Origin: Klebsormidium nitens
Taxonomy: Eukaryota; Streptophyta; Klebsormidiophyceae; Klebsormidiales; Klebsormidiaceae
NCBI GenBank assembly: GCA_000708835.1
Contig: DF236983.1
Coordinates: 259,558-323,557, forward strand
Length of the DNA stretch: 64,000 bases
Direction of reading: 5' to 3'
Shown here: positions 36,501-48,668 of the stretch, in pieces
Layout of the letters: each line of letters starts with the position of its first letter
Position numbering within the stretch: the first letter of the stretch is position 1
Program-made: the position numbers and the translations under genes
Notes under the pieces: generated by a model
Database searches by the model: none
What the model was told of the DNA's origin: nothing
Seen by the model: only the letters and a program-made list of their open reading frames with translations

Positions 36501-38397
36501 CAAGCAAGATTTCCGAAGATTCGAGATTCAAACGGAAAGCGAGACTCTGTACATACTTTCGGAGTCATGCACTAATCTGCTTATTGTGGATTAATGAGAT
36601 GTACAGCAATATTGTGTACGGTTCAGCTATCCCACGCTTTCGCGTGAGCGTTTCATACTCGCAACGAGGTCCTAGATGATAGGGCACAGCTGCACAATTT
36701 TGAAACAGGCAAACACTTTCCATACATTTTGTTTGGTTGCTTCAGCTTCGTAGTTGCTTTTAGTTTTCTCAGCAGCTTTCCTTTGGCGCAATGATTGTTG
36801 ACAACTTATGATTGACAATATAACACAGTAGCTAGCAGTTTTGCGATATAAACAGCGGCAAGCACCCGCATCCAACCCGTGATGATTGCTGATGGTGGCG
36901 GTCTCGGTGGTCGAAGACCAAACGCGGGGGCCGCCGCCATTGAGCCTGACCGTGGTGGGCGATTGGGGGGTACGGGGGGCGGAGCCCCCCGTTTCGTTGT
37001 TTGCATGAAGGTCATGGGCGTTCGAGACATGGGCGTTTGAGAGGCGGGCATAGGATGGGGAAGGCGACCAAAAGGAAGCTGTAGAGAACGCATCGCTTCA
37101 GATCTGCCCAAAAACAGGTCAAAAACGCGTAGGGGGATTCCGAGAATCGAACTCGGGACCTCTTCCAAGCTAGGAGAGAGTGTGACGTCACGATGACGTC
37201 AACCCTCTTTATGTCCGAGTTCTCTTCTGTTCGATCGTGGCCGTCCGAAAGCGTTATTGAGCGCTAACGAACGTCTCAGATTGGTTGTCGGCGTTTTGCA
37301 GGATTTGCCGATAGGCGCCGCAGCAGTCCAGCATCGTCTTGAGGAAGCACACAGGAAGGCTAGGGGACTTGGGGCGCAAGCTGATCATGGCGGAAGAGAA
37401 GGGAGAGGAACGCTGTTGAACGACGGAGGTGAATGAAGGGAAGTGGCAAAGATGCTGCTGCAGGATCATGACCTTTTCGCCACGGCCATGGCTGCCTGAT
37501 GCTAGAAGATGCACAGAGCATCGCTGGTGTTCTTTCGTGCATTGTGCAAGCTTCCTAACGTAGAGAACGTGTCCCTCGGCACCATGTCAGAAATGCTGCA
37601 AAAGACTGGGGGCAGCTCTTTGTGAACCTAATCGAGCTCAGTGGTTTGAGATGACCGCCGAGGTGTGCACTCAGCAATGGAGTCAACTTCAGGACAGAGC
37701 CACTGGTTTTGATGCCACTGAATGCATAGGTCCAGTCTATCTGGACAAGCAAGCCGAAAGCAATGTGGTTCATGAATTGGACAAGCCAGGGTCAGCATTG
37801 TTGGGGAGAAGGCTTGAACCGGGGAAAGTTTGATTGTAACATGTCAGGTTTGCATCATTGACGAGCTTTGAATGGGAAACAAATCGATGAAGGTGAGACT
37901 GATCTGGAGATTGCCGCACATCATCGATGCATTTCATCTGGGGGAAACAAATTTAAGGTGGTTTGACAGCATTGCAGAATGTCCTCGGTTCTCATGGTCG
38001 AGGAGCTGCTGAGTTGAAGCTTTTCTTTCATGAACGCAGACAGCTTATAAAGCCTGGGAAGACTTCAAATCTTGACAGAGCGAGTTTTCTTTCAAGATGA
38101 GTGTACTTTGTCAGTGACATCTGCCAGTTGCTCCTGAATGAAGGGAGCAGAGGATCCCTTGCCTGTTTTTTGGGGGTTCCTTTACAGGGACATCAAGAGA
38201 CTATGCATCAGATTGTGCAACTCATGTGCTGATTTGACAGGTCTGAGCTTGAGCTTAAGCTTTACAAATTAGTCCCTCCAGAATTGCTCACCCATTGTCA
38301 ATTCCAGAGGTCTTGATCTTCAAGCTGTGAAGACTCATCCCCGGATGTTTTCTTCTGCAGTCTGATCCTGAGGTTACTGGCAACGTGGCTTTCACAG
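33505..38397. other. Long region without a supported gene
   Basis: Short open frames occur throughout but none could be assembled into a gene. Possible exon-like stretches are 33771-33925 (after a cttcctgcag acceptor) and 35700-36000. The region also holds the tRNA-like remnant near 37125-37200, and a self-complementary ggggggcggagccccccg stretch near 36973-36990. Upstream exons of the gene beginning at 38398 are expected somewhere here. Confidence 0.4.
37125..37201 (-). other. tRNA-like remnant (intact T-arm only)
   Basis: On the minus strand a T-arm with B box (CCGAGTTCGATTCTCGG, five perfect pairs) is followed by AATCCCC. A GAGGGTT about 70 bases upstream pairs with this, with one mismatch and one wobble. 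The D-arm lacks the A-box consensus and the anticodon stem has a bulge. A tRNA-derived SINE or dead tRNA is more likely than a working tRNA. Two TGACGTCA palindromes overlap it. Confidence 0.35.
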
Positions 38398-41300
38398 GAG
38401 TCCATCACATTGTCCAGCTGAGCAGGGGCCAGCAGACGGGGCCTCCAGCTCAGGTTGCTCCTGAGCAGGTGCAGCTGGTCCCACAGTGTCCGCGTGAGCC
38501 TGGGAAGACGCAACTTATGGATAGTGCACCAAGGTCAAGCGTGGAGCCACCTGTTGTGGAAGGGCCACGAAGGGTGAGGCTCTCAACCTTTTTGAACCAC
38601 AGTCAGCTTGTAGTAGTTGCTCGTGCCTTCAACTTTGCAACCTTCTTTCTGAGAAATTATTTCCAATAAAATTGATTTGATGAGCTGGGAGGATCTCTGG
38701 TCCTCTTAGCCTATCATGTAAGTGTGCCAGGAATATGTACGCAGACTTGTTTGTAAACCTAGGAGACTCATATTAAAAGCCATTTGACCATGGGATTTCG
38801 CAGACCGCCACCATGTTCGTCAATCTGGAAGTCAATTTAGGGCGCCTCCTGGCTGTCTAGTAACTCAGTTGCTCGGTCTGCAGGGAAGTGTCGCAACAAA
38901 AGGGCGCCCAGGCCGCGTCGCCAGGCGGCACATGAAGGCAAACGCCAGCCTGGTGGCATCCCGCCAGGAGAACCAACTTCCCTCCAACCTCCGCCACAGA
39001 TCTTTGCTAGCTGATGCCAACTTAAAGAACCAACACAACCTAGCTCCCTCCCAATACTCCCGATTCTATGTTCCGCCTGAGGCCGGTGCGGGGGTGTTCA
39101 ATGCCTCAGGCTACACCTCCTTCCATGGCGCCGCTCCTGAGCATTTCCCCCCGGCGTTAGTTCCAATGATACTAAGTGGCTCGTTTCTTCCAACCGCAAA
39201 AGCCGTGCAAGTCATCCGTGATCGGGAGCGTAATGCCAAGGGCCAGCCTCCCAGCCCCTCTGGTGCACAGCAAAGTGAAGCCACCCGCCCAGCGGTTGCA
39301 CAGGGCGCAGTCCCGCTCCAGAGGTCGTCTTCAGCGACAACCCCGTCTCCTCAAGCCTTGCCAGCCCAGTCAGTCCCCTCTGCAGGGCCAGATCTCCCAG
39401 TCCCTCAGCGCCCCCCTCTCTCGTCCAGGACGCGAGATCCTGATGACGAAACCTGGGGCTACCACACTGTACCCCAGCGTTTACTCAGATTGATGAGTTT
39501 TGGGAAACAAAGGCTTCTGGAGGAGCTGCGGATGCACCAGCTCCCAATGGACGATGACGACAAGGAGCAGCGGTCTAGGTACCGGTGGCAGAAGAAGGAG
39601 CCGGAAACCAGGGGCCCGCTTAGCGAGGGGAACCGGCCAAGAGGGATCTGGGGGCTTGAGGAAGTCCAAGCCCTCATGATTGAGATCCTGGGGGATGGAG
39701 GGTTAAACCTGTTTGGTCGGGACGGCAAACTCTTGACAGAGACGAAAACCGGTCAGCATTACAAAACGCTCCAAACGATGTTTGGAAAGGACGGTCGGGA
39801 CTTGATCGAAACCCTGCTTAGATCAGACTTCAGCCGAAACCAATGGGTTGTCAAGCTGGAGGCCAGGGCGGGACGGGGCGAGCATTTTCTGCGTGCGGAC
39901 TCGGTCGCAAGGCAGCTCATCCGATTCATGGATAAGCTGCTGTACCACATGGAGGCCAGAGATGCGGTAAGACTCTTTTTCTGTCTAAGCGTAAATCATT
40001 ACAGTACTTGAGTGTGGAATCGACTCGTGCAGTCAAGTGTCCACTCAGTGTCCAAACTCAGACCACCATCCAGATAGTTGCAGTCTATGCGGCTTCTCTT
40101 CAACGTTTCTCTTCGACTTGGGGGATGCAAGTTCGTAGTTCATTCGCCTGTATACCTTCTCACTTCATGAAGAGAAGGCAGATCTGTAACAGGCCCAGCC
40201 TTCTCAATGTTGCCCTGTAATTATAGTACTATGAGCTGGATAGTCTCTTTGCATATGTCTTACCCACTCCTTTTCGGGCTTTCATTCTGGTTTTTGAACT
40301 AACACTATCTAAGTCAAAGCTTTTTGTTCTCCAGCAACCCTCCCTCGAGGCTGGAGATTGGCGTGTGCAACTGTCGGACGTCCACAAGAGGTTCATCCAG
40401 AGCAGACTTGGCGAGCTGATCGAGGAGGTTGCTCCAGAGGACCGAAAGTACCCTTCAGAGGAGGTGAGCAACCTATATCTAGATTGAGTCATCAAATGAA
40501 CATTTTTCTGAAGGTGAATCCAAGAGCGAGATAACCCTAAGGGTTTGGTTGGCTTAACGTGAGGGTTAATATCAATGCCAGAAATGAGGGCAGTATCAAG
40601 CCGCACAACTGAGTTCATGGAAATACCTGTAGTGCGTCTCATTGTTAGAAAGTGCCTACCATTTAAAACAACGGCGCTTGCATCCGACAAGACTTATTTT
40701 GGCGCTGAAATATAATCCAGTTTCCCGGCAAGGTTCTTCTTTGGCTTATGGGGGGGGTGCGTTTTCGATGTATCCCCAGAATGCAGCCGGTTCTTCTCGC
40801 CTTTGCAGATTAGGTACACGCACTTTGATGCCTTCGTGCGGGAGCATCGGCAGGCCCTCCCCGTAAACATTACGGCGGCCTACTTGCGTACGTACGTGCT
40901 GACGCTCGTGGACCAGGAATTGCCCCTGGAGGTGTGGGCCGAGGTGAGGAGAGCATTTTTTGACCTCCTTGGAAAAACCTGCATGCCTGGAGGAATCTGC
41001 TTGTTCTGATCTTGACGCAGCACCCCCCCCAGGACATCTTGGCTGCATCTCGAAAAGCATATCTTGAGGAACCGGACCCGCCTTTGCTCACTCCTCCCCG
41101 CTGAGAGCCCCATTGATATGCAAACCGCTTTGTCAACAGAAACCTCTAATCCTCTTAAAGCCACTCGGTTTTCTCTGCATGCAGCAAACCATGCGGTGCA
41201 AAATCGCGTTGGACAAGGCATCGGAGCGGAATGGCCGGCATCTATCGCGGAGCTGGGCGCACCCGACACCTGAGCAGCTCGCCAACATCGTGCGGATGTT

Positions 41301-43263
41301 CAAGCGGGGCCATCCGCTGCGTCGAGAAGGTGCGTAGTCAAACACGATCTCATTTGAGGCCTTCAAAGAGCGGACACTTCCATAGGTGACGCCTTTTCGT
41401 CGCTCTTATGCGTTGGCTTTGGTTGCATTACCGGTGGGGCCGAAGATGCATCAGGCAAGCAGTCCTCTTTTGAGTCGAGCAGTTCGTCACCATTTCTGGC
41501 GCCCGGCTAAGATCTGCCGTATATATAATCCAGTCACCATCGGGCTTCTTAGCTCAGTAAGCCGAGCTGGATCCGGGATCACTGTTCTCAGGGCCCTTTT
41601 TCTCCGCGGTACTTTTGCTTTTTTCCAAGCCGTCAAGCTACAGGAACGTCTCAGCTGTTGGTACGTACATGAACGTCTGGCAAAGCATACCATCCGACTC
41701 ACAACGTGTCGCTGGTGGGCCGGGGATCTGTGGGGCCACGCTCTTCAGCGCCTCCGCTAAGCATGCCCGTGGTCTGAAGCTATCCATCTGATGCCCGCTA
41801 CGCCAGCACTACAGACACGACCATTAAATTTACTCTCAGACATCAAGCTTTTCTTTTTATTGCAGATCGCCGACTCAGGTTTGCCTTGGCGGCGGCCAAC
41901 GAGTTCAGCGACCACTTTGGCCTCTCCGTTGCGTCGATAGACAAGATCGTCGACGGGAAGGGATCCGCAGGCTACCGGATCTACCTTCCGAAGTACCGCG
42001 AATTCCTGGCGCAGTACGAAGCGGACCCGGACGGGTTCTACCTGACATTCGAGATGGTGCAGCTAATGGGCAACATCCAGCTCTCCATCCTCTTTGACAA
42101 TGTAAGCCGAGTCCACACTTATATGTCTTCGCTTTCTTTGGTCTTTACTGTGATCGTTCAGTGCTTGCTCTTCCTCAGATTTGACTGTGTAGCATTGGAA
42201 CATTTGACCAGCATGTTCCATACAATTTGACATTGTCCACAAGCTCTCGGGAACTGCATTTGACTTGGCCCTGTGATAAACGCAAAAACGCACTCCTTGA
42301 TTGCTAAAATCTGCTCAAGTAACGTTGTCTCGTGTACCTGCTCTTCTTGTAGTGCTTACGAAGCACCTTCTCTTGCAGCTCGCAAAGGCAGAAGCCGACT
42401 TCCGGCTGTACGCCGCTTACATAGTAGAGGTGAGCGACAGTTTGTGAATGTCTCTGGTATGTTTGCTTGTATAATGTGGTCTACTCTTAGGTCCGATGCA
42501 CCGCCTGCGCATTTGGCCACTCCTCCTCGTGTTTTGATTTTTGTGCACTTGATCGTATGCACCTGTTCAGACACAGAAGGGTGGCTTCTCCTATGCAGAA
42601 AATCTTTGTATGACACGAGCAGCAACTTTTGAGGGGATGTCAAGTGTTTCGTACATACTCTGCACCTGTGGTCAACGCCGACGAAATGGTGCATGGATTT
42701 GTACAACTCCTACAGCCAGCTTCGAAGGGGTGAAAAGATTGTGGCTGCAGCGGTCACAGATTTCCATTGAGACACTCTCTCTGATCCCAGATTTTTTTCT
42801 TCTACTTCAGGTGGGGCAGTTCGTCCCAGAGCGGTACGCGAAGTACTTCAACTTCCCCACCCTCGAGGCCGCTGAAGCCGACGTCGAGAAGTACATGGCA
42901 GCGTCAAGGAAGGTAGTAGAAGGGAATGTCGACGACTGCATGGGAGAGAACTCTTGGTTCGCCCGCCAGATGAAGCACCGGCAGGGGGACAAGACGAAAA
43001 CCAAGGGCCGGCAGCTTCGTGCCCACGTAACTCTCGACCACATCAAGGAGCTGTTGGCGTACCAGCGAAATAGTTGTCACTACACCGGCGAGACCGTATT
43101 CCTTGCGCGAGGCGGGAAATACAGCCCCCATGCTGCGTGCGTGGAGTTGGTCGGCAACAGCCGCGCGGCGAAGATTGCCAGCGCGTGGCAGGCCCGGGGC
43201 TTCAATCGGGCGCCCTTGCGCGCAAGGCTGGGGTTCATGAACTACTGGGTCATGGACGGGTGA
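38398..43263 (+). CDS. Unrecognised multi-exon protein, 5' end not found
   Basis: Predicted exons: 38398-38573, 38882-39966, 40335-40463, 40809-40943, 41185-41329, 41866-42101, 42379-42429 and 42811-43263. Each has AG/GT borders and phase is continuous. I do not recognise the family. The N-terminal part is Pro/Ser/Gln-rich. A folded-looking region starts near 39440 (DETWGYHTVPQRLL) and includes WGLEEVQALMIEILGDGGLN and FGKDGRDLIETLLRSDFSR. Later exons are helical and charged (FALAAANEFSDHFGLSVAS, KYFNFPTLEAAEADVEKYMA). The last contains HVTLDHIKELLAYQRNSCHY followed by TGE; a Q-x3-C-x-Y-T-G phrase also occurs in some HNH nucleases, but the later His/Asn residues are not evident. The stop TGA at 43261 can be avoided by a 41-base GT-AG intron (43260-43300) that would join this gene to the Ulp protease exons. 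Confidence 0.6.
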
Positions 43264-43300
43264 AGTCTCTGGCTTACCTGATCCCTGGGGAGAGCGGCAG

Positions 43301-46300
43301 CTTCCGCGACCCTCTGGAACTAAAGTCGCTCGAGATTCTGGGGCAAGATACAGATGGTAATCTGCTCGAGGCGAGCTCGGAAGAAGAGGGGTCAGGGGGG
43401 CGGTCGGGACAGGACTCAGGCGGAGAGAGGGAAGGTGGTGATCGGAGAGAGGGAGTGTCGCGAGTTCACCCAGCAGTGGCCAGCGGGAGAGCGGAGCCGG
43501 GGTCGCCAGTAGTCCCCCCGCTTCCATTCAAAGGCTTGCACGGTTCCTGGGGGTCCGTCGGCAGGGTCCTGGACGACTTGACGGCAGACAGACCGCCCCC
43601 ATCTCCGCGGTACAGGCGCCGAGGCCTCACCATAGACGGCGCTCCCCCCGTTCTCGCGAACCTCAGGTCCACCGGGGTCGGTCCATCGAGGGACGATGCT
43701 GAACAAGGGTGTGCTGCCGCTGGCCCCTCTCATGCAGGTATGCTGAAGCTTGTATCTGTTTGATCTGCGAGTTTTTTGTCATGCACTTCAAGAGACTTAG
43801 GTGAACAATCAAAACTCTACCCAACCAAGAACTCGAACGCTTCACGTTCTTTGACCATCCTTGTGTTAAGTCTCTGTCTCCTTTAAGCTCCCCAAGTTTG
43901 GCGCAGAAGCATGGCTTGGATCTCAAAATATCTGCTCTTGTATGTCGGTACTGAAGCGTTCTCGAAGGCTCCAAAATTTCGGGCTCCGCGCAACACAAAT
44001 TAGGGTCGCGTATTATTTAATTGTTGACTGAACCTTCAAGCCATCAGGGTTTACGAATTTAGGGTTTCCGGGCTAAACCCCATTTCCTTATGAAAACTTT
44101 TGAGTGCCCTATAGCTGCTCTTCCCAGTCGGGAAGGTCTTCGTACAGGGTTCTGATCCGGGTATACTTCACAGCCATTTCCTTAGGGTACCGTGGTTCAC
44201 GTCCAGTGTCTCCAATCCCGAAAGCAGGGGAGTGGGAGTTTTGAGGAATGTGGGGCTTCTCCTGCGGTTTGGGACATAGTTCAGACGGCTAGTTTCACTG
44301 CGTATTTCCAGTCCCTTGCTTGTTTGCACGATCCAGTACCAAGGTCTTCAAAGCTGAATCGTGGCGTCTTTTTTATGCAGGCGGTGAAACTTCCGGTGCA
44401 GCGCCCCGCCCACGCGCTCGCCGCACCGCAGCCTCGGGTCTCCACGCTCGCGGGCTCACAGAAGCCACCTCCGCCCCTGCCCGTCCTCAAACGGACGTTG
44501 CTTCAGGGAGTGCCCGGCTTACTTCCGGAGAGGGGGGCATTTCTAGGAGGGTAACAAGATCCAATCGGAGAAGCCTGCGCGATCTCGCAGCAGGTACTGG
44601 CAACTCTTCTGGCCGTGCATGATGTCTTGTCCGCTCAGTGCTTGAACCAATTCAGCCTTCTAGTGAAGCACCGCCAGCGCTCGATTCCGCTTGTCGAACT
44701 CAACCTGACCGTCGGTCGTTGGCAGATTCACCAATCTGCACACCCCAGCCACTCCACAGCCTCTCGTTCTCCCTCTTGAAACCACCTTCCGCTTGTACAC
44801 AGATGACAAGCCAGACGGCGAGGGCGCGAACAAGGAGGCGAGCCAGCATGAGGCGGCCGCGCCTGGCAAACAGAAGGTAAGCTTTCCTTGACAACGAAAG
44901 TCTCCTGCAGCTCTCTTGGCGGTGCTCGGCGCCTTAGGAAGGGGGACGACGCGTTGAAAGCCGAATGCTTGCAGAAGCTTGATTTCTTGAGAAGCACGCC
45001 TTACGACGGCAGTGCTGATTCGCATACAAGCCAGCACCCCGCGTTGCTTTTTTCTAGTGCTGAGCAAGCTGTGCTTTGGTGGAACAGGAGCCAACGCAGA
45101 CAAAGAGCTCTCGGAGGAGGCAACGTACCGAGAGGCTGAACCTGTCAGACCGGGAGGACTCCGACACGGAGACTCATGAGCGAGCAGGTGATGTCAACGT
45201 GTCCCTATGTCTTGGTAGAATGAAGACACTGACAAAGGGAAAAGCACCAGGGTGGATTTACATACTGGGTGACACTGTCGGGGTCCTTTGGTACCTTACT
45301 TCGTCAAAACCACACGGTTCTCAGAGTGTTAAAGGCGTTTGGATCTATCTCGCAGATCCCCGGTACCCCGGTCTGCCGGCGTTTCTTCCGCCTGGGGCCC
45401 CTCGGCGCGTCCGCATCGGGTACCAGCAGATGGAGAAGCTTTAGCCTGGCGCGTGGCTGTGCACGCAGATGGTCGACTTCTACTCCCTGTAAGTAATACG
45501 TGCTGCCTTCTGTCCCGCGGACTAATAACCAACCTTTTCTGGACGCAGCCGCTGCTTTCCTCTTGACTCCCTGTCCTTGTTTCAACAGTTGGTGAGCTTT
45601 GCAAGCTGAGTCAGCAGTTCTCCAGGAATGAGAGGCAGGTACCCATGGAGAGGAGCTCCTCAGTCAGCTGTAGCAGCTCTGAGTATCTATAATCGCATCA
45701 AGTGGAGCTGAAGTGTAGACTTACTGTCATGCTTTAAACCGCAAATTGTCCTATCGAAATTGCAGGTACCTCCAGCATGCGAGCCCGCAGGACCTATCCG
45801 GCGTGATCGTAGCCCACCCGCTCCTCTTCGACAAACTTTACCGCCTGTTTCGCCGCGCGTCCCTGACGTCAAAGGAGGTGCTGCGGCGGGATCTCGAGAA
45901 GGCCCTCAAGAACCTCGGAGTCCCCAGCTTCGAGCTTCTCTTCCAGTGCCGCGCACTCTTCCTCCCGGTCTACTTCAGGCGAGTGCCACTGGATCAATTT
46001 TTTTTCGAAAATTGCTTTTCGCAGCCGATGATTTACAACATACCACGCCAGACGCTAGTATATACTGTTGTCCTCCGCCATGCCCGGGGGAGGCCCAACC
46101 GGGGGGCCTCATGACGGGCACAAAACTAACAGGGGGTCTCATTCCGGGCGTAAAATACATCGGCGGTCTCATTCCAAACGGCACCATCGTGGAGAGGGGG
46201 TTCCCGACGGGAGCCTCACCGCAGGGGGGCGGTCCTGAGGCGGCCGCATCAGCCCCCCCGAGGGAGCGCGCATCGGTGGCGGCCCTGGGGGGGCGCATCT

Positions 46301-48668
46301 GAGCGCTGGAGGGATTCCCCTCTGCCTACTGTGGCCCCCCTACAGAAAGCCACATTTCTCGGTGCCAGAATGTCTAGAATCTCTTCTAGCTCCTCGCTGC
46401 AACTACAATTCCGTTCCCGATCGTTGCCGACTGATGGCACTTGTCGGCTCCGCAGAGACCATTTCAGCTTGGTGGTCGTAGCGAACCCCGGTGCGGAAGG
46501 CGGCCATGCGGTACATCTGGACTCGATGTTGGGCGCGCACTGTGACCATGTCGAGAAGTTGGTGCGGAGGTGAGTCACCTACTCCCTACCTCGTTTCACT
46601 CTGCTTAATCGAGCCAATCCAGATGATTGCTTTTGAAACCTCGTAAATAATCGACTCCCATTCAACTTCGTCTTTGTTGACGTTGCCAGACGAGATCATT
46701 TGGAACGAATTCCATACACCAACTTGTTTCTGGTCAATTTGTACCGCTCCAGACCCGGGCCTTAGTGGGACGAGGATGGCAGTTACCCTCTGTTACGCCG
46801 GTGTACCGCAGGCTGCTCTCGTACGCCCCGGCGGCCATCGATCCAAGCTTTGCCGTGACACAAGATGGCCTTTCCCAGCGATTTTCTGAGACTAACTTCG
46901 CCTTCACGTCGGCACCGGTACGTCTCTCATGGGGCCTTGGGGGTATACGTGGGCCGTGCCAAAGCCGTTTGTTCTCTAGTTACAAGTGTCGGATTCTAAC
47001 GAGTGTCATTTTCCTCCGACATCAAGATTTCTGCGTCTCAACGCCTTTCAGGTCCCTCAACAACCCAACAGCTTCGACTGTGCCATATTCGCGCTACAGA
47101 ATTTAGAGCTTCTCCTAACGGACCTGACGCTTATAGAAAAGGTGAGTGGTCAGCTTGTACGATTCTCATCGACGAAGCTCACCTACAAGCTTCGTCGATG
47201 CGGATTGTTGATTCGTTCTCTCGTCCTGGCCCGTTTCTCTGACCTTCCCTCAAGCTTCCCTCCGATTGGCTGCTGTGGCAGCCACCTCTCCTTGACAGGT
47301 CTTGATTTGCCGAATTTGTTTTTCTGCAGCTGCGCCTCGGTCATGACGCGACCAACTTGTACGACCCATCTGTTGCCTTTCGAAAGAGAGAGGAGCTGCG
47401 CGCGTTGGTCTTCAACCTGGTCGGTGTACCCGACCCGGCCGCTCCTCTTGCACCACAAGGATCGTTTCAAAACTCCTCGGCAAACACGAAGCACATGATG
47501 TGCTCATCGTCGCAGCCTTGTCGTCTGCTGCGCAGGCTCTTGCAAAGGATGAAGAAATCGGGCGCTGTTTGACCGTTACGTTTTCGTCCCTGTTCGGGTG
47601 CACGTCGTCCATTGTGGGACCACGACCAAAATCAGCTCCCCAGTTCCAGTCCCCTAGAACGCGCGAATTTGGAAACGGTTGTCTTTCTGCTCAGGTACCG
47701 CACCTCACCCCGTCGTGACCATGTCTCCTGGTCGGCGTCGCGTTGTTCCCTCGCCGCCGCAGAAAGCACTTTGTCAAGGTAAGCATGACACTCGACCCGC
47801 TGAAGTAGCTTTGCCCCGGGCGTACACTTTGCGAGGAGGTCATCCTTAGCGGCGTGCCGTCGCGTCGGAGGTCTATGAGATACCCCCCTCGCTGTCCAAC
47901 TCCATGGATCTCTGTGCAAACGAAGTGCCATGGATTTTTACACATCGTGCCGGAATAGGTCGATGCGAGAGAAGAAATGCAAGATGTGGCTACATCGCAC
48001 ACGATCTCTACCACTCTAAGACTGTATATCACCGTGCAGAGCCGACTGAACGCCCGGTCCCTCAAAAGTCCGAGGCCACTACTCAGGTTGTGCTAGTACC
48101 GCCAGTTGACTCAACCGTCAGCCACCAGGTCCCCGATCCTTGTGCTCAAGTACAGCTGGACCCTGGTGAGTGACTGCTATCTTCTCACCTCTCGTTCAAG
48201 CGGGTGCACTTTAGGCTGCCGAAATTTCAACTTTTTTTGGGGGACTCAGTAAGCTTGAGAGGAGGGGTTGTGCGTCTTGAAGACTTAGCCAGTCGGGAGT
48301 CATATGCTGCTTCACCTCGTTTCAAGGATCAGGGGTCGTTTACTGTAATCATGAGGGGGACAAAACTCTTGCAAACGTGAAGCTTTAAAGGTAACGCCGT
48401 TTTCTGCACTCAGGGTCGCATGCATTCAGGCTTCTTTGCATGGGGACCCCAGATGAGAGGGCCGCCCGAAACCACGAAGCGAACTGAAAGATTGGGAGCA
48501 ACTCCTGCAGGAAGCTTAAGAGCTTTGGATGGCGGCCCTCCGGCCGCGACAAGCACTGCTCCCAAGGGCGATGCCGCAGGCGAGGCTAGGGAGTCTCAGC
48601 CCGCGGTCCCGCCGCTGCGGAAACGGAAAAGGTTCAATGGTCCGATCTTCATCAAACAGATTCGGTAA
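43301..48668 (+). CDS. Ulp/SENP-type SUMO protease (C48), frame interrupted by TAG
   Basis: Cleaves SUMO precursors or SUMO conjugates, if active. Early exons (43301-43739, near 44384-44593, 44750-44878, 45090-45188) encode disordered Ser/Pro/Arg/Glu-rich sequence. The protease domain begins at 45356: PPGAPRRVRIGYQQMEKL, then TAG (45442-45444), then PGAWLCTQMVDFYSL and, from 45766, YLQHASPQ. This matches the start of plant ULP2-like domains except for the stop. Next come RALFLPVYFR|DHFSLVVVANPG (catalytic His 46460-46462), HLDSM (Asp 46520-46522), a diverged exon 46812-46917, and VPQQPNSFDCAIFALQNLEL (Gln and Cys; Cys codon 47079-47081). The exon at 47330 gives REELRALVFNL. A final exon 48511-48668 ends in a basic LRKRKRF stretch. 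The intron from 45979 starts with GC, not GT. A Trp usual after the catalytic His is Phe here. It may be a pseudogene, a readthrough gene, or an assembly error; it may be continuous with the gene upstream. Confidence 0.7.
45442..45444 (+). other. In-frame TAG within the Ulp domain
   Basis: Residues on both sides (GYQQMEKL before, PGAWLCTQMVDFYSL after) align without a gap to the opening of a Ulp domain, and both lie in the same frame. A splice that skips only this codon is not available: the obvious GTACCAG...CTTTAG stretch is 25 bases and would change the frame. Confidence 0.8.
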
